From positions 1 through 64,000 of the forward strand of contig CAYNMV010000007.1 in assembly GCA_964398315.1 (NCBI GenBank): a DNA stretch of 64,000 nt, given 5' to 3'. Positions 48,948 through 58,099 of this stretch are shown one piece after another. The position numbers and the translations under genes are program-made. The first letter of the stretch is position 1. Every line of letters starts with the position of its first letter. The DNA is from JADLCB01 sp964398315 (GTDB lineage Bacteria; Planctomycetota; Phycisphaerae; Tepidisphaerales; Tepidisphaeraceae). The notes under the pieces are model-generated. The model did not search any database, was not told the origin of the DNA, and worked only from the letters and a program-made list of their open reading frames with translations.

Positions 48948-50432
48948 TTACTCCGAAGCGGGTAGCGGCCCGCCCCCGGCGGGCATCTGCTGTGGCAGGC
49001 CGCTTATCCGGCGCATCAGCGCCTCACGCAGCCCCAGGAAATTCAGCATCAGCAGCCCCCCGGCATAGACCAGGGCGCCGCCGGCCACCTGCAGCCCCAG
49101 GGCCAGTGGCTGCACGTGATGGCGGAACGGCCACAGCGCTGCCGCCATCACCGCCGCCGCCGCGCTGACCTGCGCAGCGGTCGTCCAGGGGAACGGCAGA
49201 ACAAACTGCCGCCGGCCAAAGTAGATCGTCAGTCCGATGCTCAGGATGTAGGCCAAAACCGAGGCAAAAGCGGATCCGACCAGTCCCCAGAGGGGGATGA
49301 ACAGGAGGTTCAGACCGATATTGACGATTGCAACGAATAACACGATCCAGACCTGGTAGATCGTGCGATGGGCGAACTGGAACGCCGCATCAAAGTGGTA
49401 GGCCTTGAAGCTGGCGAGAAACGCCCCGATCGCCACCAGCGGCATGATGGCCACCGCCGGCGCGCGGAACGCCTCACCCAGCAGGTTTTCGGTAATCGGA
49501 CGTACCAGCACGCACACCCCGATCACCGCCGGCAGTCCCACCGCCATCAGCAGGGCGGCGTTGATGTTCATCTGCGTGCGCGCTGCGGCGGGGCCTTCGG
49601 TTTCGTAGGCGCGTATCGCCAGCGGCATCGCCGCCATGTTGATCGCCAGCATCAGTAACGTCAGGGTCTGGGTGGTGAAGTCGAAGGCGGCGGCGTAGAC
49701 GCCGGCGGCAGCGGAATCGATGAACCAGACCAGCAGGTAGCGGTCGCAGGTGCTGATTACAACCGCCAGCGCCACGGTCAGCCCCAGCGGCAGGCCATAG
49801 CGCGCCACCCGTGCGAGGATGGCACGGTCGATGTACAGACGCACACCTCTCCAGTGTCGGCCCATCGACAGCGCGATCGCCAAAGTCATCCCTGCCACCA
49901 GCCCGGCCAGCGGACCCCACCAGCTCCATCCCAGCAGCATCACCGCCGCCAGTCCCAGGCCGACGAACCCAGCGCTGCGCATGACCTGCAGCAGCATGTA
50001 GTGCCACGGGCGGATCGCTGCCCGGGCCTGCTCGCATACCAGTTCGTAGAACGACTGGGCCGAGACGACCAGGCAGCAGGCCAGGATGGCTGAGCGCCAG
50101 TCGGCCAGGGCCGGCACGGCCCATATGCCCAGGCCGGCGGTCAGCACCACCAGGTTGGTCAGCAGGGTGGTGGTCAGCAGCGTCGAGCGCAGCGCGCCGG
50201 GATCATCGCGGTAGACCGCGTTGTAGCGCAGCATCGACAGCCGCGCCCACTGGAACAGCAGGGCGTTGAGCAGCTCTGCGGTAGCGATGACCAGGGCGTA
50301 GCGGCCGTAGTCATCGGGCGTCAGCAGGCGGCTGAAGACCGGGATGGCCAGGAACGCCAGCACCCCCGGCAGTCCCCGCGCCACCAGGTAAATGGCGGCA
50401 TGGGACAGGAACTTGGATCGCGCATCACTCAT
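48948..50432 (-). CDS. Wzx-like lipid-linked oligosaccharide flippase
   Basis: 494 residues with about 14 membrane helices, in the MOP superfamily of polysaccharide transporters. The N-terminus KFLSHAAIYLVARGLPGVLAFLAIPVFSRLLTPDDYGRYALV is characteristic. It would flip the undecaprenyl-linked repeat unit across the cytoplasmic membrane for the polymerase encoded two genes downstream. It lies 72 bp after the sugar transferase gene. No Shine-Dalgarno was seen. Confidence 0.9.
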   Translation of the reverse strand: MSDARSKFLSHAAIYLVARGLPGVLAFLAIPVFSRLLTPDDYGRYALVIATAELLNALLFQWARLSMLRYNAVYRDDPGALRSTLLTTTLLTNLVVLTAGLGIWAVPALADWRSAILACCLVVSAQSFYELVCEQARAAIRPWHYMLLQVMRSAGFVGLGLAAVMLLGWSWWGPLAGLVAGMTLAIALSMGRHWRGVRLYIDRAILARVARYGLPLGLTVALAVVISTCDRYLLVWFIDSAAAGVYAAAFDFTTQTLTLLMLAINMAAMPLAIRAYETEGPAAARTQMNINAALLMAVGLPAVIGVCVLVRPITENLLGEAFRAPAVAIMPLVAIGAFLASFKAYHFDAAFQFAHRTIYQVWIVLFVAIVNIGLNLLFIPLWGLVGSAFASVLAYILSIGLTIYFGRRQFVLPFPWTTAAQVSAAAAVMAAALWPFRHHVQPLALGLQVAGGALVYAGGLLMLNFLGLREALMRRISGLPQQMPAGGGPLPASE

Positions 50433-50504
50433 GGAAACTGGGCAAGCAGTTGGCAGTCCGCAGTCAGCAGTTGTTCAGTGCAGGACGATGAACCGCCGGC
50501 TGTC

Positions 50505-52070
50505 CTAGTACGCCCCTCCCCGGTTCAACAGTGCCACGACGGTCTTGGCGATGATGTAGATGTCGAGCCAGGGGGACCAATGGCGGACATAGAAGGCATC
50601 CAGCTGCACGCGGTCGTCGTAGCTGATGTCGTTGCGCCCCGAGACCTGCCACAGACCTGTGATGCCGGGTTTGACGGTGGTGTAAAGGCGATAAAACTCG
50701 CCGTAGCGTTTCACCTCGTCCTCGATGATGGGCCGCGGGCCGACGAGGCTCATATCGCCCTTGAGCACGTTCCACATCTGCGGCAGCTCATCGAGGCTGG
50801 TCTTGCGCAGGAAGCGGCCGATGGGCGTGATGCGCGGATCATTGCGCAGCTTGTGATCGCGCTCCCACTCGGCCTGGGCCTCGGGGTTGGCCGCCAGGTA
50901 CTCGCGCAGCATGCGCTCGGAGTCGGGGTACATGGTGCGGAACTTCCAGGCCTTGAACTGGAAGCCGTAGCGGCCAATGCGGGTGTGGCCGAAGAAGATC
51001 GGCCCCGGGCTGGTCAGGCGGATGGCGGCCATGATGGCCAGGAACAGCGGCAGGCCGATGGTAAAGACCGCGATGGCGAACATCAGGTCGATCAGTCGCT
51101 TGACCAGGCCCAGAGTGGCCAGCAGCAGGCCATTGCGCACCTCGATGCCGCTGATGCGCCCGCCGCTGCGCGAAGCGCCCCAGAGGGTGGGCAGCGTCTT
51201 GGCATCCGAGAGCACCAGGATGTGCGGCACCAGTTCGCCATAGTGGTCGAGCAGGCGCGTCATCTGCGACATCGGGATGTCAGGCATCGAGACGACGGCG
51301 TGGCAGATTCCCTCCGCACGGATCAGCGATTCAAGGGTGGCGCGGTCATTGACCACAGGCAGCAGGGACGAGCGGCAGCGGTCATCCGGGTCGGTGGCCA
51401 GCACCGGGCGCAGGCCGGAGTGCGGGGCATCAAGAACAGTGCGCGTCAGGTGCTCAACGCTCTTGTCGCACCCGATCACCAGCGTGGGAAACCCCCACCA
51501 TTTGCAGTTGGCGCAGGCATGGCGGGTCATCACCCGCAGCATGGGCAGCAGCGGGACCACCACCAGCCAGCCGGTGGCAAAGAAGACGGGAAACGGCCCG
51601 GCCAGCACGCTGCCGGCGGCCGCCGCCAGCATCACCAGCGTGTTGACGTAGGTCAGTTGCCGCAGCTCGATGACCGGATGGACCCAGAGCTCCGAGTAGA
51701 GCCCGGCCAGCCAGTAAAAGGCCATCATCGGCAACAGCGTCACCGGCGCCAGCCACCCGATTGCCTGTGCGGCCACGGGATCAACCAGCCACAGTGCGGC
51801 GGTGGCGCAGCACCCGGCCAGCGCCAGCACGGTGGCATCGGCCAGGAAGAACGGCGCTGTGGTGCGCAGCAGCCGCCGGGCCGACATCGAAAGCGCGGTT
51901 GAATCGGGAAGACTTGATCCTTCGAGATCCAGCCTTTCGCTGGGCGCCGGCCGGGCCGGGGTCATCTGGCGCACCGCCAGCTCACGCCTCGGCTCGGCCG
52001 TGCCGGTGATCAACAGGTCCTCGAAGTCATCAACTTCAAGGCCCGTACTCCCTCCAATGGTACTTGGCAT
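50505..52070 (-). CDS. Polyprenyl-phosphate sugar-1-phosphate transferase (WbaP-like)
   Basis: 521 residues, with GGGAGGGG before the ATG. About four N-terminal helices (~75-180), a nucleotide-binding-like middle domain (~190-300, TLVIGCDKSVEHL), a fifth membrane hairpin (~326-351) and the catalytic domain. That domain has SPGPIFFGHTRIGRYGFQFKAWKFRTM, LRKTSLDELPQMWNVLKGDMSLVGPRP (the catalytic Asp-Glu) and KPGITGLWQVSGRN. It starts the repeat unit by moving a sugar-1-phosphate, often glucose or galactose, onto undecaprenyl phosphate. It lies 53 bp after the tyrosine kinase gene. The N-terminal ~70 residues are extra and polar. Confidence 0.92.
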   Translation of the reverse strand: MPSTIGGSTGLEVDDFEDLLITGTAEPRRELAVRQMTPARPAPSERLDLEGSSLPDSTALSMSARRLLRTTAPFFLADATVLALAGCCATAALWLVDPVAAQAIGWLAPVTLLPMMAFYWLAGLYSELWVHPVIELRQLTYVNTLVMLAAAAGSVLAGPFPVFFATGWLVVVPLLPMLRVMTRHACANCKWWGFPTLVIGCDKSVEHLTRTVLDAPHSGLRPVLATDPDDRCRSSLLPVVNDRATLESLIRAEGICHAVVSMPDIPMSQMTRLLDHYGELVPHILVLSDAKTLPTLWGASRSGGRISGIEVRNGLLLATLGLVKRLIDLMFAIAVFTIGLPLFLAIMAAIRLTSPGPIFFGHTRIGRYGFQFKAWKFRTMYPDSERMLREYLAANPEAQAEWERDHKLRNDPRITPIGRFLRKTSLDELPQMWNVLKGDMSLVGPRPIIEDEVKRYGEFYRLYTTVKPGITGLWQVSGRNDISYDDRVQLDAFYVRHWSPWLDIYIIAKTVVALLNRGGAY

Positions 52071-52123
52071 GTTCTACCCCTCCCAGGGTGAACCGTACAA
52101 CTCGATCGTCCCATCCCTGTCAC

Positions 52124-54424
52124 TCACCGGCCGGGCTGCGGTTTGGCAGCCCAATCCGGCTCATTAATCTCCAGCAGCTGCGCCGCCAGGCGCGATGCCT
52201 GCTCGTTTGGCGGTGGATCGACGTGATGTGCAACGCCCACCGGTGCCAGGGACTGTTCGCGGCCGGGGGGCATCGGGAGCGTGCGCTTCGCCTGGGTGGC
52301 ATAGGCCCACGACCCGCCGTAATAGCTGTATCCGCGGCTGGCCGCCGCATCGTTGGCGATGGCGCCGATCACGTTGGCGTTGACCTTGTCCAGCAGGTCC
52401 ATCGCCTCCACGCCCAGCTTGCGGATCGACAGGTTCAGCCTCAGCACCAGCAGCGTGGCATCCGCCGCCGCCGCCAGGATGCGGGCATCGGTGACGCACG
52501 TCAGCGGCGGCGAGTCAATGATGATGCGGTCAAAGCTGTCGCACAGCGTCTGCATCAGCAGCGCGAACTTGGCACTGGCCAGCAGCTCGGCTGGATGCTG
52601 CGGCACCGGGCCGCAGGGCAGCACGAACAGGTTGTGGATCCGGCTGGCACGCACCGCCTCATTGATCGTGCACTCACCGGCCATGATGCTGCTGATGCCG
52701 GCCGAGGCGTCGATTTCGAAAACCATGTGCTGCACCGGCTCGCGCAAATCGCAGTCGATCAGCAGCGTGCGCTCGCCGGCCTGGGCGAAGGCGATCGCCA
52801 GGTTGCTGGCGCTGGTGCTCTTGCCGTCACCGGGTGTTGGCGAGGCCAGCAGGATGGTCTTGGCGTCCGCCCCATGTCCCAGTTTCAGCGAGGTACGGAT
52901 TGATCGGTAGGCCTCGGCCACCGGCGAGCGGGGATCGAGGTGCACGATCTGGCCGCGCGTGACCGGCGAGAGCCGCGGATTGATGCGCGGCACCACCGAG
53001 ACCACCGGCGTGCCCAGGATGGTGGGAATCTCCTCGGGCTGACGCAGGCGGGCATCCTGCCATTCCCGCATCATGGCAAGGCCCAGGCCGCCCAGGCAGC
53101 CGCACATCAGTGCTGCCAGCAGCACCAGGGGTTTCTGCGGACGGATGGGCGACCGCGAGATGCGCGCCCGCTCCAGCACGCGCACGTTCAGCGGCAGGGC
53201 ATTGCCGGCGTCGACACTCAATTCGCCAATGCGGGCGTCGATCGTCTCCGACTGCCTCTGCAGGCGCTGCACCTCGGCCTCGAGCCGGGCGTAGGCGATG
53301 GAGTCGGGGCCGAGGTCAAGCGTGCGGTTCCTCTGCTCTTCCAGGGCAGCGCGGAGCTGGTGCTCCTTGCTTTCGGCGGCCATCAGTTCGGCTCCCAGTT
53401 GCACCAGGTGTGCCCGGGCGATGGATCGCTCCTTTTCCTCAATGTGTTCCCGCAGAGCCTTGATGCGCGACTCCAGCAGGCGGATGTTGCGATGATTCTC
53501 TCCCTGCACCGTCAGCGCTGAGGCATGGGCCAGCATCGTCTGGCTGAGCTGCTGGCGCAACTCATCGTATTCGCGGTCGCCAAAGTCGCGTCCCTTGAAC
53601 TGCTGGGCCTCGACCCAGGCACGCAGCGACTGGCCATCGGCCAGGGCCTGCTCAATGGCCGACTTCTGTGCCCGCAGCTCGATGGTGGCGATTTCAGCGC
53701 TGGTCAGCGAGGCCGCCAGGGTATTGGCCCGCTCCAGGGCGGCGTTGCCGCGGTCGTCATTGAAGCTCAGCACGTTGTTGTCCCGCTTGAACTTGAGCAT
53801 CTCCCGCAGCTTTTCGTCGATGCGCTCCTGCAGGCGCTGCTTCTGTTCCTGGAGAACGGCGACCATCTCGCCGCCGATACCCCGCTTCTGGTGCAGCGTC
53901 TCATCCACGTAGGCCTCCACCAGGCCGTTGACGACGCTGGCGGCCTCCTCGGGGAAGGGAGACTCGAAGCTGACAACCAGGACATAGGTGTCCTTCTGAA
54001 CCTCCACGTTCAGGGCATCGCTGGTCTGCAGATGGGTCACCAGGTCGCCCGAGACCCCTTTGAAGGTCTGCATCGAGCGCGGATCCATCGAGGCCAGCGC
54101 GCGGGAGAGAACAGCGGTGGACTTGAAGACGTTGGCCTGCGTCTTGAGGTAGCCCTCGGGATCGCCGCGATAGCCCTGCGGATCTTTCAGCAGGGAAGGG
54201 GCGTGCTCCTCGACGTAGATGCGTGACCGGGCCTGATAGACCGGCGTGGCCGCCAGCAGGTAGAGCATCCCCACCAGCAGGCAGCCTACGGTGGTCAAGG
54301 ACAACGTCCAACGACGGCGCCACAGCACTTCGAGCAATGGCGCATTAGAGGATTGTGTTTCGACCGGTACCCCAAGACGGCCCAACGGGCCGCCGCCCGT
54401 GTCATCACGAAGCAATTTCTGCAT
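52124..54424 (-). CDS. Polysaccharide co-polymerase with tyrosine autokinase (Wzc/CpsCD fusion)
   Basis: 766 residues. Wzz domain flanked by membrane helices at ~40-60 and ~432-452, with a long periplasmic coiled coil (~190-400). The cytoplasmic BY-kinase domain has Walker A P-G-D-G-K-S-T (531-537), Walker A' LLIDCDL (554-560) and Walker B IIIDSPP (634-640). The C-terminal tail has only a small Tyr cluster (Y699, Y701, Y702, Y708). Such proteins set chain length and control EPS export through cycles of autophosphorylation. It is the first gene of the EPS operon; a GAGGAG site lies 11 bases before the ATG. Confidence 0.92.
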   Translation of the reverse strand: MQKLLRDDTGGGPLGRLGVPVETQSSNAPLLEVLWRRRWTLSLTTVGCLLVGMLYLLAATPVYQARSRIYVEEHAPSLLKDPQGYRGDPEGYLKTQANVFKSTAVLSRALASMDPRSMQTFKGVSGDLVTHLQTSDALNVEVQKDTYVLVVSFESPFPEEAASVVNGLVEAYVDETLHQKRGIGGEMVAVLQEQKQRLQERIDEKLREMLKFKRDNNVLSFNDDRGNAALERANTLAASLTSAEIATIELRAQKSAIEQALADGQSLRAWVEAQQFKGRDFGDREYDELRQQLSQTMLAHASALTVQGENHRNIRLLESRIKALREHIEEKERSIARAHLVQLGAELMAAESKEHQLRAALEEQRNRTLDLGPDSIAYARLEAEVQRLQRQSETIDARIGELSVDAGNALPLNVRVLERARISRSPIRPQKPLVLLAALMCGCLGGLGLAMMREWQDARLRQPEEIPTILGTPVVSVVPRINPRLSPVTRGQIVHLDPRSPVAEAYRSIRTSLKLGHGADAKTILLASPTPGDGKSTSASNLAIAFAQAGERTLLIDCDLREPVQHMVFEIDASAGISSIMAGECTINEAVRASRIHNLFVLPCGPVPQHPAELLASAKFALLMQTLCDSFDRIIIDSPPLTCVTDARILAAAADATLLVLRLNLSIRKLGVEAMDLLDKVNANVIGAIANDAAASRGYSYYGGSWAYATQAKRTLPMPPGREQSLAPVGVAHHVDPPPNEQASRLAAQLLEINEPDWAAKPQPGR

Positions 54425-55111
54425 ATGACCGAGCGCTCCTCGCGAGCAACTTCGGACGCCTCCCCTCCGAGGGATGCGTCGTGCAAATCAGGTATTCGCC
54501 GTGATCTGCCGAGCCACCGGCATCGCACAAGTGGCCCAAAAACAACAAAAACAGACCTTCTGCAACCCGTCCTGAACCCCGTCTGCACCCATCCCACTAT
54601 CGGGCCGCCATTGCTATCACTACACCGCCACCCTGCGAATTGTGGCATGCCGGAGCGACATCAACGAAATCTGATCAGCCCAATCAGCGGTGAAGTGACT
54701 GCATGGTGTTCGTAATCGAACCCTATTTCCAATCCGGTGTGAAAGCAACATGAAATCGCATTCCAGAGGTCATGGATGAAGGCGCAGCGCTATCACGAAT
54801 GGTTGCCAGCTGCACAAACGATACATTTATCCCATCTTTACGATGCTTTTAACCGCACTGTAGGATTTTGCGGCAGGTTGGGATGGACTAACTAAGGTCC
54901 GATTACCCGCCGCTCCCTGATGTCCGGCAAGCCAAACCGTTACAGTGCCCCGTTTTACGCCGATGGCTGCGCCCTGGTCCGAGGAGTGTTATGGGGCGTC
55001 GGAAAGCCAAGAATTCGCGGGTGCCTGCTCCCTGGCGCGTGTGACTGGCTTGTGCAGCAATAAAGCACCTTGCGCACAAGCACCTCATACACAAGCATAC
55101 GGATGGCCGGG
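54425..55111. other. 687-bp intergenic region upstream of the EPS operon
   Basis: The stretch 54680-54900 is distinctly AT-richer than its surroundings and probably holds the EPS operon promoter on the minus strand. A weak candidate reads TTAAAA, 17 bp, TAAATG (around 54860-54832). It would leave a leader of ~400 nt. No ORF was recognised. An inverted repeat lies at the right end (55048-55081). Confidence 0.5.
55048..55081. terminator. Inverted repeat downstream of the GH9 gene
   Basis: GCTTGTGC (55048-55055) with GCACAAGC (55074-55081), an 8-bp perfect stem with an 18-nt loop, 31 bp beyond the stop of the minus-strand GH9 gene. There is no U-tract; possible terminator or processing site before the EPS promoter region. 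Confidence 0.4.
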
Positions 55112-56812
55112 CTAAGGGCGAGACGCCTGCAACTCGGCCATCAGCCACATTGTGTAGGCAACCATGGGTGTCCAGTATTCACAGGTTTGCCAACTGCGCG
55201 GCTTGAGGTCGGGCTGGTCGGCGGCGGTCCCGCCGATACCGTTCATGACCCCGCCGGGCAGCAGGGGGGTGGCGGGGCGCAGATGGCCGGGGACATACAG
55301 GGGGGGCTGATTGTGCCCTGTGCCGGTGATGGTGCTGGCGTCGAATGGGTTGACGCCCAGGATCCAGTCGAGCTGGCGCTGGGCCAGGTGCATCAGCTCC
55401 GGCCGTCGCAAGGCCCGGGCGGCCAGTGCCAGGCCGACGCCGTGGGATGCCAGGTGGGCATTGATGCCTACCCACCAGTCGCTGTCATCCTCATCGCGGC
55501 CGGGTTTCATAAAGTAGCGATAGGCGTAGGAGCCGAGCTGGCGGGGGCTGGCCGTGCGGTCGGTGTAGAGGCCGAAGGGGATGATGCCAAAGGCGCTGCG
55601 GGCCGCCAGGCCAACCAGATGATCCACGTGCAGCGCCAGGCATTGCCGCCATTGCTCGGCCTTGTGATCCTCCGGCCAGGTCAGCAGGGCTTCACTGAGC
55701 CCAATGAGCGGGAGGTTGCCGTGCATGATTTCGCGCATCGGCTCCTGTGAATCCAGCTTGCTGCGGAAGTGGCCGCGGGCATCGCCCTCGGTTACCTGAA
55801 GTGCCTGGAGCTGCTCGATCGCCGTGGCGGGGGCATCCTGGTCGTCGGTAAGCCGCTGGATCGCAACGGAGGCGATGAGGAAGGCGCCGATGGTGCGGGC
55901 AGCGCCGGGGCGGCGGTTGCGAAGCAGCCAGCTCAGGCAGCGTTCCGCCGCCGCCCGGCATTGGGCGGCATAGGCCGGATCGGCCTCACGCAGCAGCCGG
56001 GCGAGGGTCAGCTGGACGGTAACGAAGTTGAACTGCGTGGCAACGTCCGTTGGCTCGGTGTGGATCTGGCGGTCATCGCCCGTGCCCGCCTGGTTATCGG
56101 TCCAGTCGTTGCCATCATCCCCGCCACAGTGGCTCATGACAAAACCCTCATGCGCCTGCATGGCGAGGAAGTAGCGATTACCCCATTTCAGCTCGTCGAT
56201 GAAACGCTGGCGGGGGGCAATGCGCTCGCCGGTAAGGTCCAGCACGCGGGACAGGCCGATCATGCCGTAAATCGTGGCGTTGACCCATTTGCGCACATCG
56301 CAGGCATCGTGCCAGCCGCCGGTGACATCCTGGCGCTGGCCGTTGTCAGCGCGGATGCCATCATCGAGATGGCAGGGGGCATGGTAGCCGGTGGCGCTGT
56401 CGCCGCAGCGCTGCCTGGCGAAATATTCAATGCAGTTGCGGATCGTCGGCAGGTGGATGTCCTCGGCGATATCGAACGGGTGCGAAGTGTGCGGACCGAT
56501 CCGTACACGGTAGCGGCCGGGTTTGTGTAGTGCTGTAAAATCGCCGACCCGATAATCCCCCAGATCTGCGCCGGCTTTCGCCAGTTCCCCGCGCCATGCC
56601 GCATTGCCGGCGGTATCGATCACCTCAAAGGATGTGCCCGCTTCCGCCTGTGCCAGGCAGTACTTTGCATTCCGGGGCAAAAAGCCGGCATGATTCACCA
56701 GGAGGATGGCCTTGCCTTCCGCCGCCCCCTTGGCGCAGCGGATGCCGCCCAGTGCGGCAATGGCCGTTGCGGCGGCCGTCTGCTTGAGGATGGATCGACG
56801 CGAGACTGCCAT
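55112..56812 (-). CDS. Glycoside hydrolase family 9 endoglucanase-like, Tat-exported
   Basis: 566 residues from the ATG at 56812 (an ATG at 56827 is also possible). A twin-arginine signal follows (SRRSILKQTAAATAIAALGG). Next comes an Ig-like CelD_N domain (AILLVNHAGFLPRNAKYCL, ~35-115), then the (alpha/alpha)6 GH9 barrel. GGWHDACDVRKW carries the catalytic base Asp, and the C-terminal WQTCEYWTPMVAYTMWLMAEL carries the proton-donating Glu. LGVNPFDASTITGTGHNQPP is the conserved late motif. It hydrolyses beta-1,4-glucan-type chains after export. Its position upstream of the EPS operon on the same strand suggests it could trim a cellulose-like EPS, as endoglucanases do in other EPS loci. Confidence 0.88.
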   Translation of the reverse strand: MAVSRRSILKQTAAATAIAALGGIRCAKGAAEGKAILLVNHAGFLPRNAKYCLAQAEAGTSFEVIDTAGNAAWRGELAKAGADLGDYRVGDFTALHKPGRYRVRIGPHTSHPFDIAEDIHLPTIRNCIEYFARQRCGDSATGYHAPCHLDDGIRADNGQRQDVTGGWHDACDVRKWVNATIYGMIGLSRVLDLTGERIAPRQRFIDELKWGNRYFLAMQAHEGFVMSHCGGDDGNDWTDNQAGTGDDRQIHTEPTDVATQFNFVTVQLTLARLLREADPAYAAQCRAAAERCLSWLLRNRRPGAARTIGAFLIASVAIQRLTDDQDAPATAIEQLQALQVTEGDARGHFRSKLDSQEPMREIMHGNLPLIGLSEALLTWPEDHKAEQWRQCLALHVDHLVGLAARSAFGIIPFGLYTDRTASPRQLGSYAYRYFMKPGRDEDDSDWWVGINAHLASHGVGLALAARALRRPELMHLAQRQLDWILGVNPFDASTITGTGHNQPPLYVPGHLRPATPLLPGGVMNGIGGTAADQPDLKPRSWQTCEYWTPMVAYTMWLMAELQASRP

Positions 56813-56946
56813 TGGCGATGGGCACATTATGAGCTGCACGAGCCGCGATCCGCTGAGGCGGAACCGCTTCGTGGTGGGTCTCCCGTTTGCCTGGGGCTGA
56901 TCCGGATGCGATCGTCGCCGGATCGTGTCCGATCGCGGAGCAGGCG

Positions 56947-57948
56947 CTAGGAGCCGGCCAGCACCTGCTGATACCATCGCAGCGTCGGCACCAGCCCCTC
57001 GCGGAAGCCGACGATGGGGGTATAGCCGAGGATTTCCTTTGCCCGGCTCATCTCAGCCAGCGAATGCTTTACATCCCCGGCGCGCTCAGCCTGGTGCTCG
57101 GGCCGCAGGTCACGGCGATCGAGGATTTCCAGGCACAGGTCGGCCAGTTCGTTGACGCTTACGCGCTGGCCGCAGGCGACATTGATGATCTCCCCGCCCA
57201 GTGGCCGCGCACACCGCAGGGCCAGCAAATTGGCCTGGACGGCGTTGGCGACATACGTGAAGTCGCGCGACTGCTCACCATCGCCGAAGATCACCGGATT
57301 CCGCCCCCCGATCACCGCCTTGGCAAAGGCGGCGATCACCGCCGCGTAGGCGCTGTTGGCATTCTGGCGCGGTCCAAAAATATTGAAATAGCGCAGCGAG
57401 CAAGTGTCGAGTCCGTAGCTGCCGCTCCAGGCGCGCAGCATTGACTCGGCCGCCACCTTCTGTGCCGCGTAGGGGCTTTTCGCCAGCGTGGGCATGGTTT
57501 CCACCTTAGGCAGCACCTCACTGTCACCGTAGGCAGCGCTGCTGGCGGCGAAAGTCAGGCGCTGCACGCCGGCAGCGCGGGCGGCCTCCAGCACGTTGAG
57601 CGTGCCGTTGATGTTCACATCATGATAGCGCCGGGGTTCGGCCACGCTGCCCGGCACGCTCCCCAGTGCCGCCTGGTGCAGGACATACCGGCAGCCGCGG
57701 GTGCAGCGGGCCAGCAGGTCGGCATCGAGGATGGAGCCCTGGTGGAACTCAACGTTGGCGAACGGCTCGATGTTGGCCGGATCGCCGCCGGACAGGTCAT
57801 CGATCACCACCGTGGTAGCGCCCAGCGCTGAAAGAGCCTCGACCAGGTGGGATCCGATGAATCCCGCGCCGCCCGTCACCAGGACGCGCGCTCCTTCGAA
57901 CGCGTTGCCATGCAGTTTCCGCCAATCGATCAAAGATGCCGTGCTCAT
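56947..57948 (-). CDS. UDP-sugar 4-epimerase, WbpP/GalE-like
   Basis: 333 residues, with AAGGG five bases before the ATG. An extended SDR fold: VLVTGGAGFIGSHLVEAL (NAD motif), AASSAAYGD and SPYAAQKVAAE (catalytic Ser and Y-x3-K), and RYFNIFGPRQN. The sequence, including VINGTLNVLEAARAAGVQRLTFAASS-like spacing and GDGEQSRDFTYVANAVQANLLA, is closest to epimerases acting on UDP-GlcNAc/GalNAc. It provides nucleotide sugars for polysaccharide synthesis. A promoter candidate TTGCAA-16-TATCGT lies upstream. It is divergent from the glycogen synthase gene. Confidence 0.88.
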   Translation of the reverse strand: MSTASLIDWRKLHGNAFEGARVLVTGGAGFIGSHLVEALSALGATTVVIDDLSGGDPANIEPFANVEFHQGSILDADLLARCTRGCRYVLHQAALGSVPGSVAEPRRYHDVNINGTLNVLEAARAAGVQRLTFAASSAAYGDSEVLPKVETMPTLAKSPYAAQKVAAESMLRAWSGSYGLDTCSLRYFNIFGPRQNANSAYAAVIAAFAKAVIGGRNPVIFGDGEQSRDFTYVANAVQANLLALRCARPLGGEIINVACGQRVSVNELADLCLEILDRRDLRPEHQAERAGDVKHSLAEMSRAKEILGYTPIVGFREGLVPTLRWYQQVLAGS

Positions 57949-57976
57949 GTCGCCCTTCGTTCAGGTGAAGAGGCAT

Positions 57977-58004
57977 ACGATATGCGGGCGAAGCGGCATT
58001 GCAA
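57977..58004 (-). promoter_or_regulatory. Promoter candidate of the epimerase gene
   Basis: On the minus strand: TTGCAA (58004-57999), a 16-bp spacer, TATCGT (57982-57977), giving a leader of ~20 nt that contains the Shine-Dalgarno GAAGGG. Confidence 0.4.
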
Positions 58005-58064
58005 CAAGCTGCTTATCGATATGCCGGCCGGGACATGGGGGCTGTGTCGTATAAAACTCGTGCG

Positions 58065-58093
58065 TTGCTCCTTCATGTGAGGACGGTGATAAT
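58065..58093 (+). promoter_or_regulatory. Promoter candidate of the glycogen synthase gene
   Basis: TTGCTC (58065-58070), a 17-bp spacer, GATAAT (58088-58093), then six bases to the ATG at 58100. It implies a leaderless mRNA for that start. An alternative ATG at 58121 has AGGAGG close in front (three-base spacing). Confidence 0.45.
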
Positions 58094-58099
58094 CTGGCC

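Noticed and set aside
54700..54900. Sigma-54 promoter for the EPS operon
   Set aside because: A TGGCA element is present, but no GC dinucleotide at the required -12 position.
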